From: Oscillospiraceae bacterium
GTDB lineage: Bacteria; Bacillota; Clostridia; Oscillospirales; Oscillospiraceae
Assembly: GCA_017535865.1 (NCBI GenBank)
Contig: JAFXTM010000005.1
Location: 23,272-87,271, forward strand
DNA length: 64,000 nt
Direction: 5' to 3'
Of this stretch, positions 33,301 to 41,372 are shown in pieces. A program made the position numbers and the translations under genes. Below the pieces are notes generated by a model. It saw nothing but the letters and a program-made list of their open reading frames with translations, was not told the DNA's origin and did not search any database. Each line of letters starts with the position of its first letter. The first letter of the stretch is position 1.

Positions 33301-33651
33301 CTGCGGTACCTCCCGGGAAAGATCTGCGTGTATATTGTGTTGATTTTACCACTTGTGGAAGATTTATACAAGATGTTCGATCGCTTTATTTGTACTTTTC
33401 TTTACAACACAAAATCTTGTGCTCGACAAAGCGATTTACCGGCTTGGTCCGTGCGTTTTCCGATAAACGAACCCACTGCTCTGGTCCAAGTCAAAATCCC
33501 GTCACTCCAAATGCGGCTGACGGGATTCCCTGCCCAGGCGGGCCGTCTCGCGGCTCTGAGGTGCCCCCGGCGTCTCATTCGCTCCCGCTCGGTTCGAATC
33601 CCTCCGATCTAAATTCAAAACCCGGCCGCCCAATTTGGGGCGCCCGGGTTT
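33301..33651. other. Non-coding gap with tRNA-like fragments
   Basis: About 350 bases without a convincing gene. It holds a 15-base copy (33514-33528) of the tRNA-Arg 3' part, and at about 33590-33605 a T-arm-like GGTTCGAATCCCTCC on the plus strand. No complete cloverleaf can be folded from either. Confidence 0.5.
33617..33651 (-). terminator. Terminator after tRNA-Arg
   Basis: Reading leftward: AAAACCCGGGCGCCCCAAAT with GGGCGGCCGGGTTTT forms a strong stem ending in T residues, directly after the CCA. Confidence 0.75.
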
Positions 33652-33728
33652 TGGTACGGCTGACGGGATTCGAACCCACGACCTCCAGAGTCGGAGTCTG
33701 GCACTCTATCCAGCTGAGCTACAGCCGC
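33652..33728 (-). tRNA. tRNA-Arg (CCG)
   Basis: A 77-base cloverleaf with encoded CCA on the minus strand. The acceptor is GCGGCTG with CAGCCGT (last pair G-U). The D arm is GCTC/GAGT, the anticodon stem is CCAGA/TCTGG around CTCCGAC, giving anticodon CCG. The T loop is TTCGAAT. Confidence 0.95.
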
Positions 33729-33731
33729 ATA

Positions 33732-33760
33732 TTTACAGAACGGAGAGTTTTTGCTATAAT
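33732..33760 (+). promoter_or_regulatory. Rightward promoter for apbE-recG
   Basis: TTTACA, 17 bases, TATAAT. Transcription would begin near 33767, giving apbE a leader of about 110 bases. It faces the tRNA-Arg promoter. Confidence 0.6.
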
Positions 33761-33782
33761 GCTCTCGTCCAAACGCCAGAGT

Positions 33783-33811
33783 ATTATAGCAGAGGAATTT
33801 GAAAATGTAAA
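33783..33811 (-). promoter_or_regulatory. Leftward promoter for tRNA-Arg
   Basis: Reading leftward: TTTACA, 17 bases, TATAAT, start expected near 33776, 48 bases before the tRNA. Identical -35 and -10 elements to the opposing promoter. Confidence 0.65.
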
Positions 33812-33876
33812 TAGTGGTTTTCATTTTTCTCCTTTTGTGTTAAGATGGATACACTCTGTCGAACAACGGTGGTACT

Positions 33877-34929
33877 ATGAGAAACAAGTGTTTGATAAAT
33901 AAAAAGATTCTTTGTCTTATCCTGTGTCTTGCGATGCTGCTGCCTCTCTCGGCCTGCGGAGAAAGCCGTATGGTGCAGAGTCAGATCTTCGCCATGAACA
34001 CCGCGATGACGCTGACCGCTTACGGCAAGAGCGCCGAGGACGGGCTTCGCGCCGCGGAGGGCGTTATTCAGTCCCTGCAGAACATGTGCGACCTCGATCT
34101 CCCCACAAGCTACGCCTACGCGATCAACCACGCCGAGGGGCAAAACGTAGTCGTCTCGGCACAGGTGGCCAAGATGCTCACCACGGCCGATACTGTATAC
34201 AAACAGAGCGGAGGCGCACTGGATCTGACGATCTATCCGCTGGTCAAGCGCTGGGGCTTCGAGGACGGCAAATACTACCTGCCCTCCGAGGAGGAGATCT
34301 ATGCCGACCGCGCGCTGCTCTGCTTTGACCAGATGATCCTCACAAGCTTCCCCACCACCGGCGGCTATGCCGTCTCTTTCCCCGCCGGCGCGCAGATCAC
34401 CTTTGCCGCCGTAGCCAAGGGCTGCGCCTCCGAGAACGCCATCGACGCGATGCGACAGTCTGGGGTCGAGAGTGGCATCGTCTCGCTCGGCAGCAATATC
34501 CAGACGCTCGGAAACAAGCCGGACGGCAGCCTCTGGACAGTCGGTATCCAGGACCCGAACAACCTCTCCACGTATCTCGGCGTCATCAACGTCGGCGAGA
34601 CCGCCGTCGTCACCAGCGCCGCCTATCAGTGCCGTTTCAACGCCTCCAACGGGCGCGTGTATCACCACATTCTAAGCCCGGTCACCGGCTACTCGGTAAA
34701 CAATTCCCTGCTCTCCGTCACCGTGATCTGTGAGGACGGGACGATGGCCGACGCGCTTTCCACGGCGCTCTACGTCATGGGCGAGAGCCGTGCGCTCAAC
34801 TACTGGCGAACCTATGGCGGTTTTGAACTGATCCTCGTTACGAACGACGACCGCATCGTTTGCACCAAGGGACTGATCGACAACTTCACCCAGACCGTGA
34901 GCAGCTATACACTCACTTTTCAGGAGTAA
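33877..34929 (+). CDS. apbE: FAD:protein FMN transferase (ApbE family lipoprotein)
   Basis: A 350-residue ApbE-type protein. The signal peptide ends in lipobox LSAC (about residues 24-27), so it is anchored outside the membrane. Family motifs are FAMNTAMTLTAYG, GGALDLTIYPLVKRWGF, VAKGCASENAID (usually the DLGGIAKG region), VSLGSNIQTLG and HHILSPVTGY, with the metal-binding Asp/Thr in MADALSTALYVMG. It attaches FMN to Thr of partner flavoproteins such as Rnf or NQR subunits, which are not in this window. The start has GGTGGTACT just upstream, a modest ribosome site. recG follows after three bases. Confidence 0.92.
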   Translation: MRNKCLINKKILCLILCLAMLLPLSACGESRMVQSQIFAMNTAMTLTAYGKSAEDGLRAAEGVIQSLQNMCDLDLPTSYAYAINHAEGQNVVVSAQVAKMLTTADTVYKQSGGALDLTIYPLVKRWGFEDGKYYLPSEEEIYADRALLCFDQMILTSFPTTGGYAVSFPAGAQITFAAVAKGCASENAIDAMRQSGVESGIVSLGSNIQTLGNKPDGSLWTVGIQDPNNLSTYLGVINVGETAVVTSAAYQCRFNASNGRVYHHILSPVTGYSVNNSLLSVTVICEDGTMADALSTALYVMGESRALNYWRTYGGFELILVTNDDRIVCTKGLIDNFTQTVSSYTLTFQE

Positions 34930-34932
34930 ATC

Positions 34933-36987
34933 ATGGCCAATCTGCAGACCGACGTCCGCTACATCAAGGGGATCGGGGAGAAAAAAGCCAAGGCTCTCAA
35001 CAAGCTCGGCATCCATACGCTCTACGATCTCGTCTCCTTCTTTCCCCGCCGCTACGAGGACAGGAGCCAATACAAGCCCATCGCTCTCACCCAGGACGGT
35101 GAGAGCGTATGTATCTGTGCGCTTGTCGCAGGGTCGCCCCAGCTCAGCCGTATCCGGCGCGGGCTGGATCTGGTGAGGCTGAAAGCGGTCGACGAGAGCG
35201 GAGAAGTTAACATAACATTTTTTAATCAACCCTATGTCAAGGATAACCTGCAGCGCGGAGATTCCGTCGTTTTCTTCGGTAAGATCGAGATAAAAGGCTC
35301 ACGGCGGAGCATGACCAATCCCGTGTACGAACGGGAGGGCATGGAGAACCGGATAACCGGACGCATCGTTCCGATCTATCGGCTGAGCGCAGGTCTCAAC
35401 CAGCGGCTGCTGATGCAGAGTGTCCGACAGGGTCTCGACAGCTGCGGGGAGCTGCTGCCGGAGGTGCTGCCTGAGAGCGTGCGGGCACGCAATCAGCTCG
35501 TGCAGGCGCGCTACGCCTATGAGAACATCCACTTCCCCGCCGACTTTGGCGCGCTGGAGCTCGCGCGGCGGCGGCTGGTATTTGAAGAGCTCTTCGTCCT
35601 CGCCTGCGCCATGGGACGGATTCGGGGCAAGCGGGTCCGCGAGGGCGGCATCCCGGTAAAGGAGGCAGATCTGGACGAACTCCGGGCGGCGCTCCCCTTC
35701 CGTCCTACCGGCGCGCAGGAGAAAGCAATCGCTCAGGCGGTGGCGGATATGCGCTCCGGCGCGGTCATGAACCGACTGGTGCAGGACGATGTCGGCAGCG
35801 GCAAGACGCTCGTTGCCGCTGCGCTCATCTGGTACGTCTGGAAGAGCGGGCACGCGAGCGCATTCATGGCGCCGACGGAGATCCTGGCCGAGCAGCATTT
35901 CGATACTTTGACACGCCTGCTCGCGCCTTTCGGTCTGCGTATCGGGAAGCTCACCGGGGCGATGACGGCGAAGGAAAAGCGCGGCGTCAAAGCCGCGCTG
36001 CGGGACGGCGATCTGGATCTTATCATCGGGACGCACGCGCTTTTCAGCGCGGATGTGGAATATAAAAGCCTTGGTCTCGTCGTGACGGACGAGCAGCACC
36101 GCTTCGGCGTGGAGCAGCGGGCCGCGCTGATTGGAAAAGCAGGGCGGCCGCATGTGCTCGTCATGTCCGCAACGCCGATCCCGCGGACTCTTGCGCTCAT
36201 CATTTACGGCGATCTGGACGTCTCGATCATCGACGAGCTGCCGCCGGGACGGCAGAAGGTAGACACCTTCGCCGTGGATGAAAGCTATCGGGCCCGGCTC
36301 AACGGCTTTATCCGCAAGCTCACCGCTGAGGGGCGGCAGGTCTTTGTGGTCTGTCCGATGGTCGAGGAGAACGAGGAGCTTCCCGTCCCCCTCAAGTCCG
36401 CCGAGGAGCACGCAAAAGAGCTGCAGCAGAGCTTTCCGGAGCTCAGCGTCGCCTGTGTGCACGGGCGGATGAAGTCGAAGGAAAAGGACGCGGTCATGGC
36501 GGCTTTCGCCGCCGGCGAGACACATATCCTCGTCTCCACCACTGTGATCGAGGTGGGCGTCGACGTACCGAACGCAGCGCTGATGATCGTGGAAAACGCA
36601 GAGCGTTTCGGGCTCAGTCAGCTTCACCAGCTGCGCGGCCGCGTCGGGCGCGGTCAGCACAAGAGCTACTGCGTCCTCGTCTCCAATGCCGAAGGTGAGG
36701 ACGTCAAGGCGCGGCTCTCCATTCTCTGCAAGACGAACGACGGCTTCAAGATCTCGGAGGAGGATCTGCGGCTGCGCGGGCCGGGCGATTTTTTCGGCTC
36801 CCGGCAGCACGGTCTGCCCGAGACGCATATCGCAGACCTGGGCGGAGACGTGGAGGTCCTGCAGCGAGCGCAGCAGGAGGCCAACACCCTGCTCGCCGAG
36901 GACCCGCAGCTCGAGCGGGCGGAAAACGCCGCTCTGCGCGAGAGCGTGGAGCGAATCTTCCGGCAAAGCTCGGACAGCTTCAACTGA
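34933..36987 (+). CDS. recG: ATP-dependent DNA helicase RecG
   Basis: A 684-residue RecG that remodels stalled replication forks and Holliday junctions. An N-terminal OB-fold wedge domain (DVRYIKGIGEKKAKALNKLG, then LVRLKAVDESGEVNITFFNQ) precedes a superfamily 2 helicase core. The core has Walker A VGSGKT at 287-292, DEQH at 386-389, SATPIPRTLAL, and the C-terminal motifs VSTTVIEVGVDVPNA and QLRGRVGRG, followed by the TRG motif region LRGPGDFFGSRQHG. Full length for the family. It is second in an operon with apbE, an arrangement with no evident functional logic. Confidence 0.96.
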   Translation: MANLQTDVRYIKGIGEKKAKALNKLGIHTLYDLVSFFPRRYEDRSQYKPIALTQDGESVCICALVAGSPQLSRIRRGLDLVRLKAVDESGEVNITFFNQPYVKDNLQRGDSVVFFGKIEIKGSRRSMTNPVYEREGMENRITGRIVPIYRLSAGLNQRLLMQSVRQGLDSCGELLPEVLPESVRARNQLVQARYAYENIHFPADFGALELARRRLVFEELFVLACAMGRIRGKRVREGGIPVKEADLDELRAALPFRPTGAQEKAIAQAVADMRSGAVMNRLVQDDVGSGKTLVAAALIWYVWKSGHASAFMAPTEILAEQHFDTLTRLLAPFGLRIGKLTGAMTAKEKRGVKAALRDGDLDLIIGTHALFSADVEYKSLGLVVTDEQHRFGVEQRAALIGKAGRPHVLVMSATPIPRTLALIIYGDLDVSIIDELPPGRQKVDTFAVDESYRARLNGFIRKLTAEGRQVFVVCPMVEENEELPVPLKSAEEHAKELQQSFPELSVACVHGRMKSKEKDAVMAAFAAGETHILVSTTVIEVGVDVPNAALMIVENAERFGLSQLHQLRGRVGRGQHKSYCVLVSNAEGEDVKARLSILCKTNDGFKISEEDLRLRGPGDFFGSRQHGLPETHIADLGGDVEVLQRAQQEANTLLAEDPQLERAENAALRESVERIFRQSSDSFN

Positions 36988-36996
36988 CATGAGAGC

Positions 36997-37041
36997 AAAA
37001 GACGCCGCAGCGAGAAACCCTTTTTCGCTGCGGCGTCTTTT
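36997..37041. terminator. Bidirectional terminator after recG
   Basis: AAAAGACGCCGCAGCGA and TCGCTGCGGCGTCTTTT are exact reverse complements; it serves recG and the convergent kinase-like gene. Confidence 0.85.
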
Positions 37042-37049
37042 TGCCGTTT

Positions 37050-37637
37050 TCACTTCATGGCGGCGATGTACTCTTTTATGACCTGGACGCAGCCGTCCAC
37101 ACCGATCTTGGCGCTGTTGAGGATCAGATCGAAATTCTCCCGTTCACCCCAGATCTGGTCGGTGTAATAGCGGTAATAGCTCGCACGGTCCTTGTCCACC
37201 TGACGGACAAGCTTGCGCGCATCCGTCTCATCCAGCCCCTGCCTGGCCATCATCGTCTTGATGCGGAAGTCCTCGTCCGCCATAATGAACACACGCACCA
37301 GATCAGGCTCTCTGCGCAGCACATAGTCGGCGCATCGCCCGACAAAGATGCAGTCGCCCCGCTCGGCCAGGCTGCGGATCGCGTCGAACTGGGCGGAGGC
37401 CACCTGCATATTCAGCCGAAAACTCTCATTCAGCCCCAGATAGTGAGGCACCGGGACGATGTAGGGCGAGACGCGCTTTTCATCGTAGGAATGCAGGATT
37501 TCTTTGCTGAAATCGGAATTCTCCGCGGCAGTATCGACGATCTCCTTGTCATAGCAGGCATAGCCAAGCTCCTGCGCCAGCGCGCGGGCGATATCGTGGC
37601 CATTGCTGCCGTGCTGTCTGCCGATCGTTATGATCAT
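37050..37637 (-). CDS. Cytidylate kinase-like family protein
   Basis: A 195-residue P-loop protein of the cytidylate kinase-like family seen widely in Clostridia. The N-terminal loop is ITIGRQHGSNGHDIARALA, less typical than the GPxGxGKS of true CMP kinases. FVGRCADYVLRRE, VRVFIMADEDFRIKTM and DKDRASYYRYYT correspond to the NMP-binding and lid regions. It probably phosphorylates a nucleotide or related small molecule, but the substrate is not known; the true cmk gene usually lies with rpsA or ispH, not here. Own promoter at 37683-37711. Confidence 0.85.
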   Translation of the reverse strand: MIITIGRQHGSNGHDIARALAQELGYACYDKEIVDTAAENSDFSKEILHSYDEKRVSPYIVPVPHYLGLNESFRLNMQVASAQFDAIRSLAERGDCIFVGRCADYVLRREPDLVRVFIMADEDFRIKTMMARQGLDETDARKLVRQVDKDRASYYRYYTDQIWGERENFDLILNSAKIGVDGCVQVIKEYIAAMK

Positions 37638-37682
37638 GTTTTGCTCCCCCTTCGTTTTTCTTTCCGTTTATTTGTGTATATT

Positions 37683-37711
37683 ATTTTACCGCATCCGTTT
37701 CCCGATTTCAA
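37683..37711 (-). promoter_or_regulatory. Promoter for the cytidylate kinase-like gene
   Basis: Reading leftward: TTGAAA, 17 bases, TAAAAT, 46 bases before the ATG at 37637. Confidence 0.6.
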
Positions 37712-37769
37712 GGAAAAAGCGCTGCCCGGCGTGCATAGAGTGTTGTATTCCCCGGGAAAGGAGTTCTCC

Positions 37770-39146
37770 ATGCCGCGAAGAAACATTGTCCGCAACACCG
37801 CGCTGTTGACTGCGTCCTCTCTGCTGATGAGCGCCATCGGCATGGTCTTCCAGGCCTGGCTGGCAGCACGGCTCGGTCCGGCTGGACTCGGGCTCTGGCA
37901 GCTCACGCTCTCCGTGACCGGTCTGGCGGCGACCTTCGCCATCTCAGGCGTTCGCTTCGCGGCAACGCGGCTCGTCGCAGAGGAGCTCGGCCGCGAGGAA
38001 GCCGGGGACGTCCGTGCAGCCGTGCGCCGCTGCCTCGCCTATGCGAGCGTGTTCGGTATGGCCGCGCTGCTGATCCTCCTGCTGCTGGCCGAGCCTGTCG
38101 GCATGCTTGCGATCGAGGACGCGCGCACCATTCCCTCCCTGCGTCTGGCTGCATTCTCTTTGCCCTGCATTGCGCTTTCATCGGCGCTTACCGGCTATTT
38201 CACCGCCTGCGGGCGCATCGGCCGTCCCACTCTGGTCCATCTGCTTGAGCAGCTTGCAGAAATCGGACTCGTGTGGTTTTTCCTCCGCCGCGTCCCGCGA
38301 GATGACTTGATGCGATGTGCCGCGTCCGTCACGCTCGGACATGTACTGGCGGACTATCTCTCCCTTGTGTGGATGCTTCTCGCCTATCTGCACGACCGGC
38401 AAGAGCATGCATCCGCGAACGGGGGCAGCAAGGCGCTTACCGGGCGGCTCCTGCACATCGCGCTGCCGCTGGCCTTGTCCGCCTACGCCCGCAGCGCGCT
38501 GACTACGGTCCAGCATCTGCTCGTCCCGCGCGGGCTGCACGCCGCCGGATACTCCGCAGATCGCGCGCTCGCCGGCTACGGCATCGTTCACGGAATGGCG
38601 CTGCCGCTGCTGCTCTTTCCCTCCTGCCTGCTCGGCGCGCTTTCCGAGCTGACCGTGCCGGAACTCACGGAGGCGCAGGTACGCGGCGAGATGGGAGCGA
38701 TCAGGCACACTGTCCGGAGCCTGCTGAAAAACAGCTTTCTGTATTCCTTCGCCGTCGGCTCCTTTCTGTTTCTCTGCGCCGAGCCGCTCGCTTTCTGCGT
38801 ATATAAAAGCAGCCAGGCCGGACGATACATCCGGATCCTGGCTCCTCTGGTCCCGATCCTGTACACGGACATGGCAGCGGACGGCTGTCTGAAAGGGCTG
38901 GGGCAGCAGCTCTGGTATATGGGAATCAATGTCCTCGACGCACTGCTGGGGCTGCTTCTGGTATGGCAGCTGCTGCCCCGTTTTGCTCTGACGGGCTATC
39001 TGGCGCTCGTGTACCTGACGGAAATATTCAATTTTGTGCTCAGCATGTGGCGGCTCAGGCTTGTCCTGCTTCGGTCCGACGCGCCTTGCGGCGGTCATCG
39101 CCCTTGTGGAGGATCGGAGAGATGCGCTTATAGAGCAGCATCGTGA
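37770..39146 (+). CDS. Oligosaccharide flippase/SpoVB-like membrane protein
   Basis: 458 residues with about 12 predicted membrane spans, of the MOP superfamily (Wzx, MurJ, SpoVB). The N-terminus NTALLTASSLLMSAIGMVFQAWLAARLGPAGLGLWQL is typical of SpoVB/Wzx proteins that flip lipid-linked sugars. GAAAGGAGTTCTCC precedes the ATG at 37770. The C-terminal 20 residues (APCGGHRPCGGSERCAYRAAS) are Cys- and Arg-rich, unlike a membrane protein end, and are encoded entirely within the opposing ribU gene. This suggests a shifted or displaced stop. Substrate unknown; spore-cortex or envelope lipid-linked sugar is plausible. Confidence 0.82.
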   Translation: MPRRNIVRNTALLTASSLLMSAIGMVFQAWLAARLGPAGLGLWQLTLSVTGLAATFAISGVRFAATRLVAEELGREEAGDVRAAVRRCLAYASVFGMAALLILLLLAEPVGMLAIEDARTIPSLRLAAFSLPCIALSSALTGYFTACGRIGRPTLVHLLEQLAEIGLVWFFLRRVPRDDLMRCAASVTLGHVLADYLSLVWMLLAYLHDRQEHASANGGSKALTGRLLHIALPLALSAYARSALTTVQHLLVPRGLHAAGYSADRALAGYGIVHGMALPLLLFPSCLLGALSELTVPELTEAQVRGEMGAIRHTVRSLLKNSFLYSFAVGSFLFLCAEPLAFCVYKSSQAGRYIRILAPLVPILYTDMAADGCLKGLGQQLWYMGINVLDALLGLLLVWQLLPRFALTGYLALVYLTEIFNFVLSMWRLRLVLLRSDAPCGGHRPCGGSERCAYRAAS

Positions 39147-39786
39147 GGAAGGAGACCACGATGCCCTTGAGCAGATTGAAGGGCACGACGGCGAAGAGCA
39201 CCAGCGTGGAGACGCTGGTGATGCGCGGGTTGATCTTCGTTCCCATCCCGACGATAGCCTCCATCGGCATACCGAACATCTGCGCAAATTTGGGAAGCAG
39301 ATAGATGGCGTTGAAGGCACTGCCGAACACCGTCATGCAGAGCGTGCCGATGCAGAGGCCGACCAGCGCGCTGCGGCGGCTGGGATTGGCGTGGTAGATG
39401 ATGCTGGCCGGGAGGATGAAGGAACAGCCCACGGCAAAGTTGGCAAAATCACCAACGAAGGCGGTGGTGGTGCCCTTGAGCAGAAGCTTGACGCAGACCT
39501 TCAGCAGTTCGCAGATCACGCCCGCCACGGGTCCCAGGTAGAAGGTGCAGATCAGGACAGGCAGCTCGCTGAGGTCGATCTTGTAAAAGCTCGGCGCGAA
39601 AAAGAGCGGGATCTCCAGCAGCATGAGCACACCGGCCATGGTGGCGAAAATGGCCGTATAAGTGATGTAGTGCGTGTCGGAGATCTTTTTGCGGTCCTTT
39701 ACCAGAAGCCGGTCAAAGAGCATGGCGACCAGGACCAGTCCTGCGAAGACGGCGAGGCAGACGAGGATGAATTTCAGGTTTTCCAT
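39055..39786 (-). CDS. ribU: ECF transporter S component, riboflavin (RibU)
   Basis: 243 residues with six or seven hydrophobic helices. The motif FYKIDLSELPVLICTFYLGPVAGV is diagnostic of ECF S components, and together with the FMN riboswitch upstream it identifies riboflavin as the likely ligand. The protein needs the shared EcfA/A'/T module, which is not in this window. An extra N-terminal helix and a basic tail (DDRRKARRTEAGQ) make it longer than typical RibU (about 190-210). GGAGGG precedes the ATG. The last 92 bases overlap the flippase gene on the other strand. Confidence 0.9.
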   Translation of the reverse strand: MENLKFILVCLAVFAGLVLVAMLFDRLLVKDRKKISDTHYITYTAIFATMAGVLMLLEIPLFFAPSFYKIDLSELPVLICTFYLGPVAGVICELLKVCVKLLLKGTTTAFVGDFANFAVGCSFILPASIIYHANPSRRSALVGLCIGTLCMTVFGSAFNAIYLLPKFAQMFGMPMEAIVGMGTKINPRITSVSTLVLFAVVPFNLLKGIVVSFLTMLLYKRISPILHKGDDRRKARRTEAGQA

Positions 39787-39799
39787 GAGAGTCCCTCCA

Positions 39800-39835
39800 A
39801 AAAAGAATTTGCCCGAAGATCCATAGATCTTCAGG
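39800..39835 (-). terminator. Riboswitch-controlled terminator before ribU
   Basis: Reading leftward: GCCTGAAGATC pairs with GATCTTCGGGC and is followed by AAATTCTTTTTT, between the FMN aptamer and ribU. The GAAGATC arm repeats bases of the aptamer closing stem, so alternative pairing is possible. Confidence 0.75.
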
Positions 39836-39874
39836 CATAAACAGGACAGGACGGGCTATGTATCGTGACCCATC

Positions 39875-40006
39875 TTCTTCCATCCAGACTGTACTGTCGG
39901 TCCCGGAATCGCACCGGGTCAGCCTTGATCCGAAGATCGCAGCTCGCGGACTTGAGCGCCTGCGCGCCTTTACCGCCGGTCGGGAATTTCACCCTGCCCT
40001 GAAGAT
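39875..40006 (-). promoter_or_regulatory. FMN riboswitch (RFN element)
   Basis: On the minus strand the conserved blocks appear in order: ATCTTCAGGGCAGGGTGAAA, TTCCCGACCGGCGGT, GATCAAGGCTGACCCGGTG, ATTCCGGGACCGACAGT, ACAGTCTGGATGGAAGAAGA. These are the junction sequences of the FMN aptamer. A terminator follows 40 bases later, so FMN binding should stop ribU transcription. Confidence 0.95.
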
Positions 40007-40012
40007 GCCTTG

Positions 40013-40041
40013 AGTATAGCACCGCAGATAGGCTTTGACAA
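40013..40041 (-). promoter_or_regulatory. Promoter for the ribU riboswitch transcript
   Basis: Reading leftward: TTGTCA, 17 bases, TATACT, start near 40006 at the aptamer 5' end. Its -35 overlaps the -35 of the opposite promoter. Confidence 0.7.
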
Positions 40042-40063
40042 GCCCCCAATTTCAGATTATGAT
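40035..40063 (+). promoter_or_regulatory. Promoter for the SLOG-family gene
   Basis: TTGACA, 17 bases, TATGAT, 30 bases before the ATG at 40094. Back to back with the ribU promoter, sharing TTGACAA. Confidence 0.6.
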
Positions 40064-40093
40064 AGCAGAAGAGTATCAGACAAGGAGACGCCC

Positions 40094-40600
40094 ATGGACG
40101 AACGCGAACACACCTGCTGTTTCACCGGCCCGCGACCCCAGCATCTGCCCTGGGGAAACAACGAGGAAGATCCCCGCTGCACGAAGCTGAAGCTTGAACT
40201 GCGATGCAGTCTGGAAGGCCTCATCCACGAGGGCTGGCGGCATTTTATCGTCGGCATGGCCATCGGCTGCGATATGTATTTTGCGGATGCCGTGCTGGAT
40301 CTGAAACGCGAGTACCCGGATATCACGCTCGAGGCGGCGATCCCCTGCGGCGTGCAGCCCGACCGCTGGAGCCTGGTGCAGCGCCAGCGATACAACCGGC
40401 TGCTGGACCGCTGCGACAAGGTCACAGTCCTGCAGATCACCTACACGCCGGACTGCATGCAGCGCCGCAACCGCTACATGGTGGACCGCTCCTCCCTCCT
40501 GCTGGCCTGTCACAACGGGCGCCCAGGCGGGTCGATGAACACCCTGCTCTATGCGATGAAGCAGGGCGTCCAGACCATACAGATAGATATTGAAGACTGA
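40094..40600 (+). CDS. DUF1273/YpsA-like SLOG family protein
   Basis: A 168-residue Rossmann-like protein of the DUF1273 (YpsA) group in the SLOG superfamily. CCFTGPRPQHLPWG at the N-terminus and FIVGMAIGCDMYFADAVLDLK are the typical ligand-loop motifs; SLOG proteins are thought to bind nucleotide-derived ligands. YpsA of B. subtilis affects cell division, but equivalence is not shown. AAGGAGACGCCC precedes the ATG. Single-gene unit. Confidence 0.85.
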   Translation: MDEREHTCCFTGPRPQHLPWGNNEEDPRCTKLKLELRCSLEGLIHEGWRHFIVGMAIGCDMYFADAVLDLKREYPDITLEAAIPCGVQPDRWSLVQRQRYNRLLDRCDKVTVLQITYTPDCMQRRNRYMVDRSSLLLACHNGRPGGSMNTLLYAMKQGVQTIQIDIED

Positions 40601-40634
40601 GGCAGGCCCTGTACGGCACGCCTCAGTCCTTTCT
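40598..40634. terminator. Possible terminator between convergent genes
   Basis: TGAGGC and GCCTCA form a short outer stem followed on the right by a T-rich CCTTTCTTT. Weak but the only candidate between the SLOG and HAD genes. Confidence 0.4.
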
Positions 40635-40635
40635 T

Positions 40636-41280
40636 TCATCCTTCCAAAAGCAGCGCTTCCAGCGCGGCGCAATCGTCCACGATCGCGGAGGCGCCCGCCG
40701 CCTCCAGTTCACCCGGAGCGGCATAGCCCCAGCGCACGCCGATGCACGGCAGGCCGACACGCCGCGCGCCCACGACGTCGTATTTTGTGTCTCCGATCAG
40801 GACCGTGTCCTTCGGGGAGGCGTTCAGCGCCGTCATCGCCCGCTCGATCACCTGCCATTTGGCGTCGTTGTTTCCGTTTTCTCCGCTGCCGCAGACGGTA
40901 TCGAAATAGCCCCTCAGTCCTTCCTTCTCCAAAAGGGTCTCGGCCAGCCGCTGCGGCTTGGATGTCGCGATGCCGAGCCGTTTCCCAGCCGCGCGAAGGC
41001 TCTCGGCCAATCCCCGAATATCCGGGAAAGGGCGGCTCTCGTACACGCCGATCGGCACATAGCGCTCGCGAAAATCACGCGTCGCCTGTTCCGCCTCCGC
41101 GAGATCGAAGCCGTATTTCTCGCGGAACATGTCCGTCAGAGGCGGTCCGGCAAAACAGCGCAGTTCCGACAGCTGCGCCTCGACACCGTGTCTGCGCAGC
41201 GCAAACTGCACGGATCTGGTAATGCCCTCTACCGTATCGTAGACCGTGCCGTCAAAATCAAACAGAATAACAGAATACAT
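40636..41280 (-). CDS. HAD-family hydrolase, phosphoglycolate phosphatase-like
   Basis: A 214-residue HAD hydrolase, subfamily IA. Motif I FDFDGTVYDT with nucleophile Asp at residue 8 or 9, motif II GIATSKPQ, motif III Lys and motif IV VLIGDTKYDVVGA are all present, so it should be active. The cap domain sequence GITRSVQFALRRHG resembles phosphoglycolate phosphatase Gph or pyrophosphatase PpaX. Substrate not determined. AAGGGGAG precedes the ATG at 41280, and a perfect consensus promoter lies upstream. Confidence 0.88.
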   Translation of the reverse strand: MYSVILFDFDGTVYDTVEGITRSVQFALRRHGVEAQLSELRCFAGPPLTDMFREKYGFDLAEAEQATRDFRERYVPIGVYESRPFPDIRGLAESLRAAGKRLGIATSKPQRLAETLLEKEGLRGYFDTVCGSGENGNNDAKWQVIERAMTALNASPKDTVLIGDTKYDVVGARRVGLPCIGVRWGYAAPGELEAAGASAIVDDCAALEALLLEG

Positions 41281-41302
41281 TTTTTTCTCCCCTTTGGGAA
41301 AG

Positions 41303-41331
41303 ATTATAACCGAGGCCCTGTCCGCTGTCAA
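41303..41331 (-). promoter_or_regulatory. Consensus promoter for the HAD phosphatase gene
   Basis: Reading leftward: TTGACA, 17 bases, TATAAT, an exact match to the sigma-A consensus, start about 15 bases before the ATG. Confidence 0.75.
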
Positions 41332-41372
41332 CGCGTGCGGGAGCGACATAGGATAGGTCCGGGAGGTGGCAT

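Noticed and set aside
33500-33610. A second tRNA gene next to tRNA-Arg
   Set aside because: Only isolated T-arm and 3' segments are present; no acceptor stem or anticodon arm can be formed.
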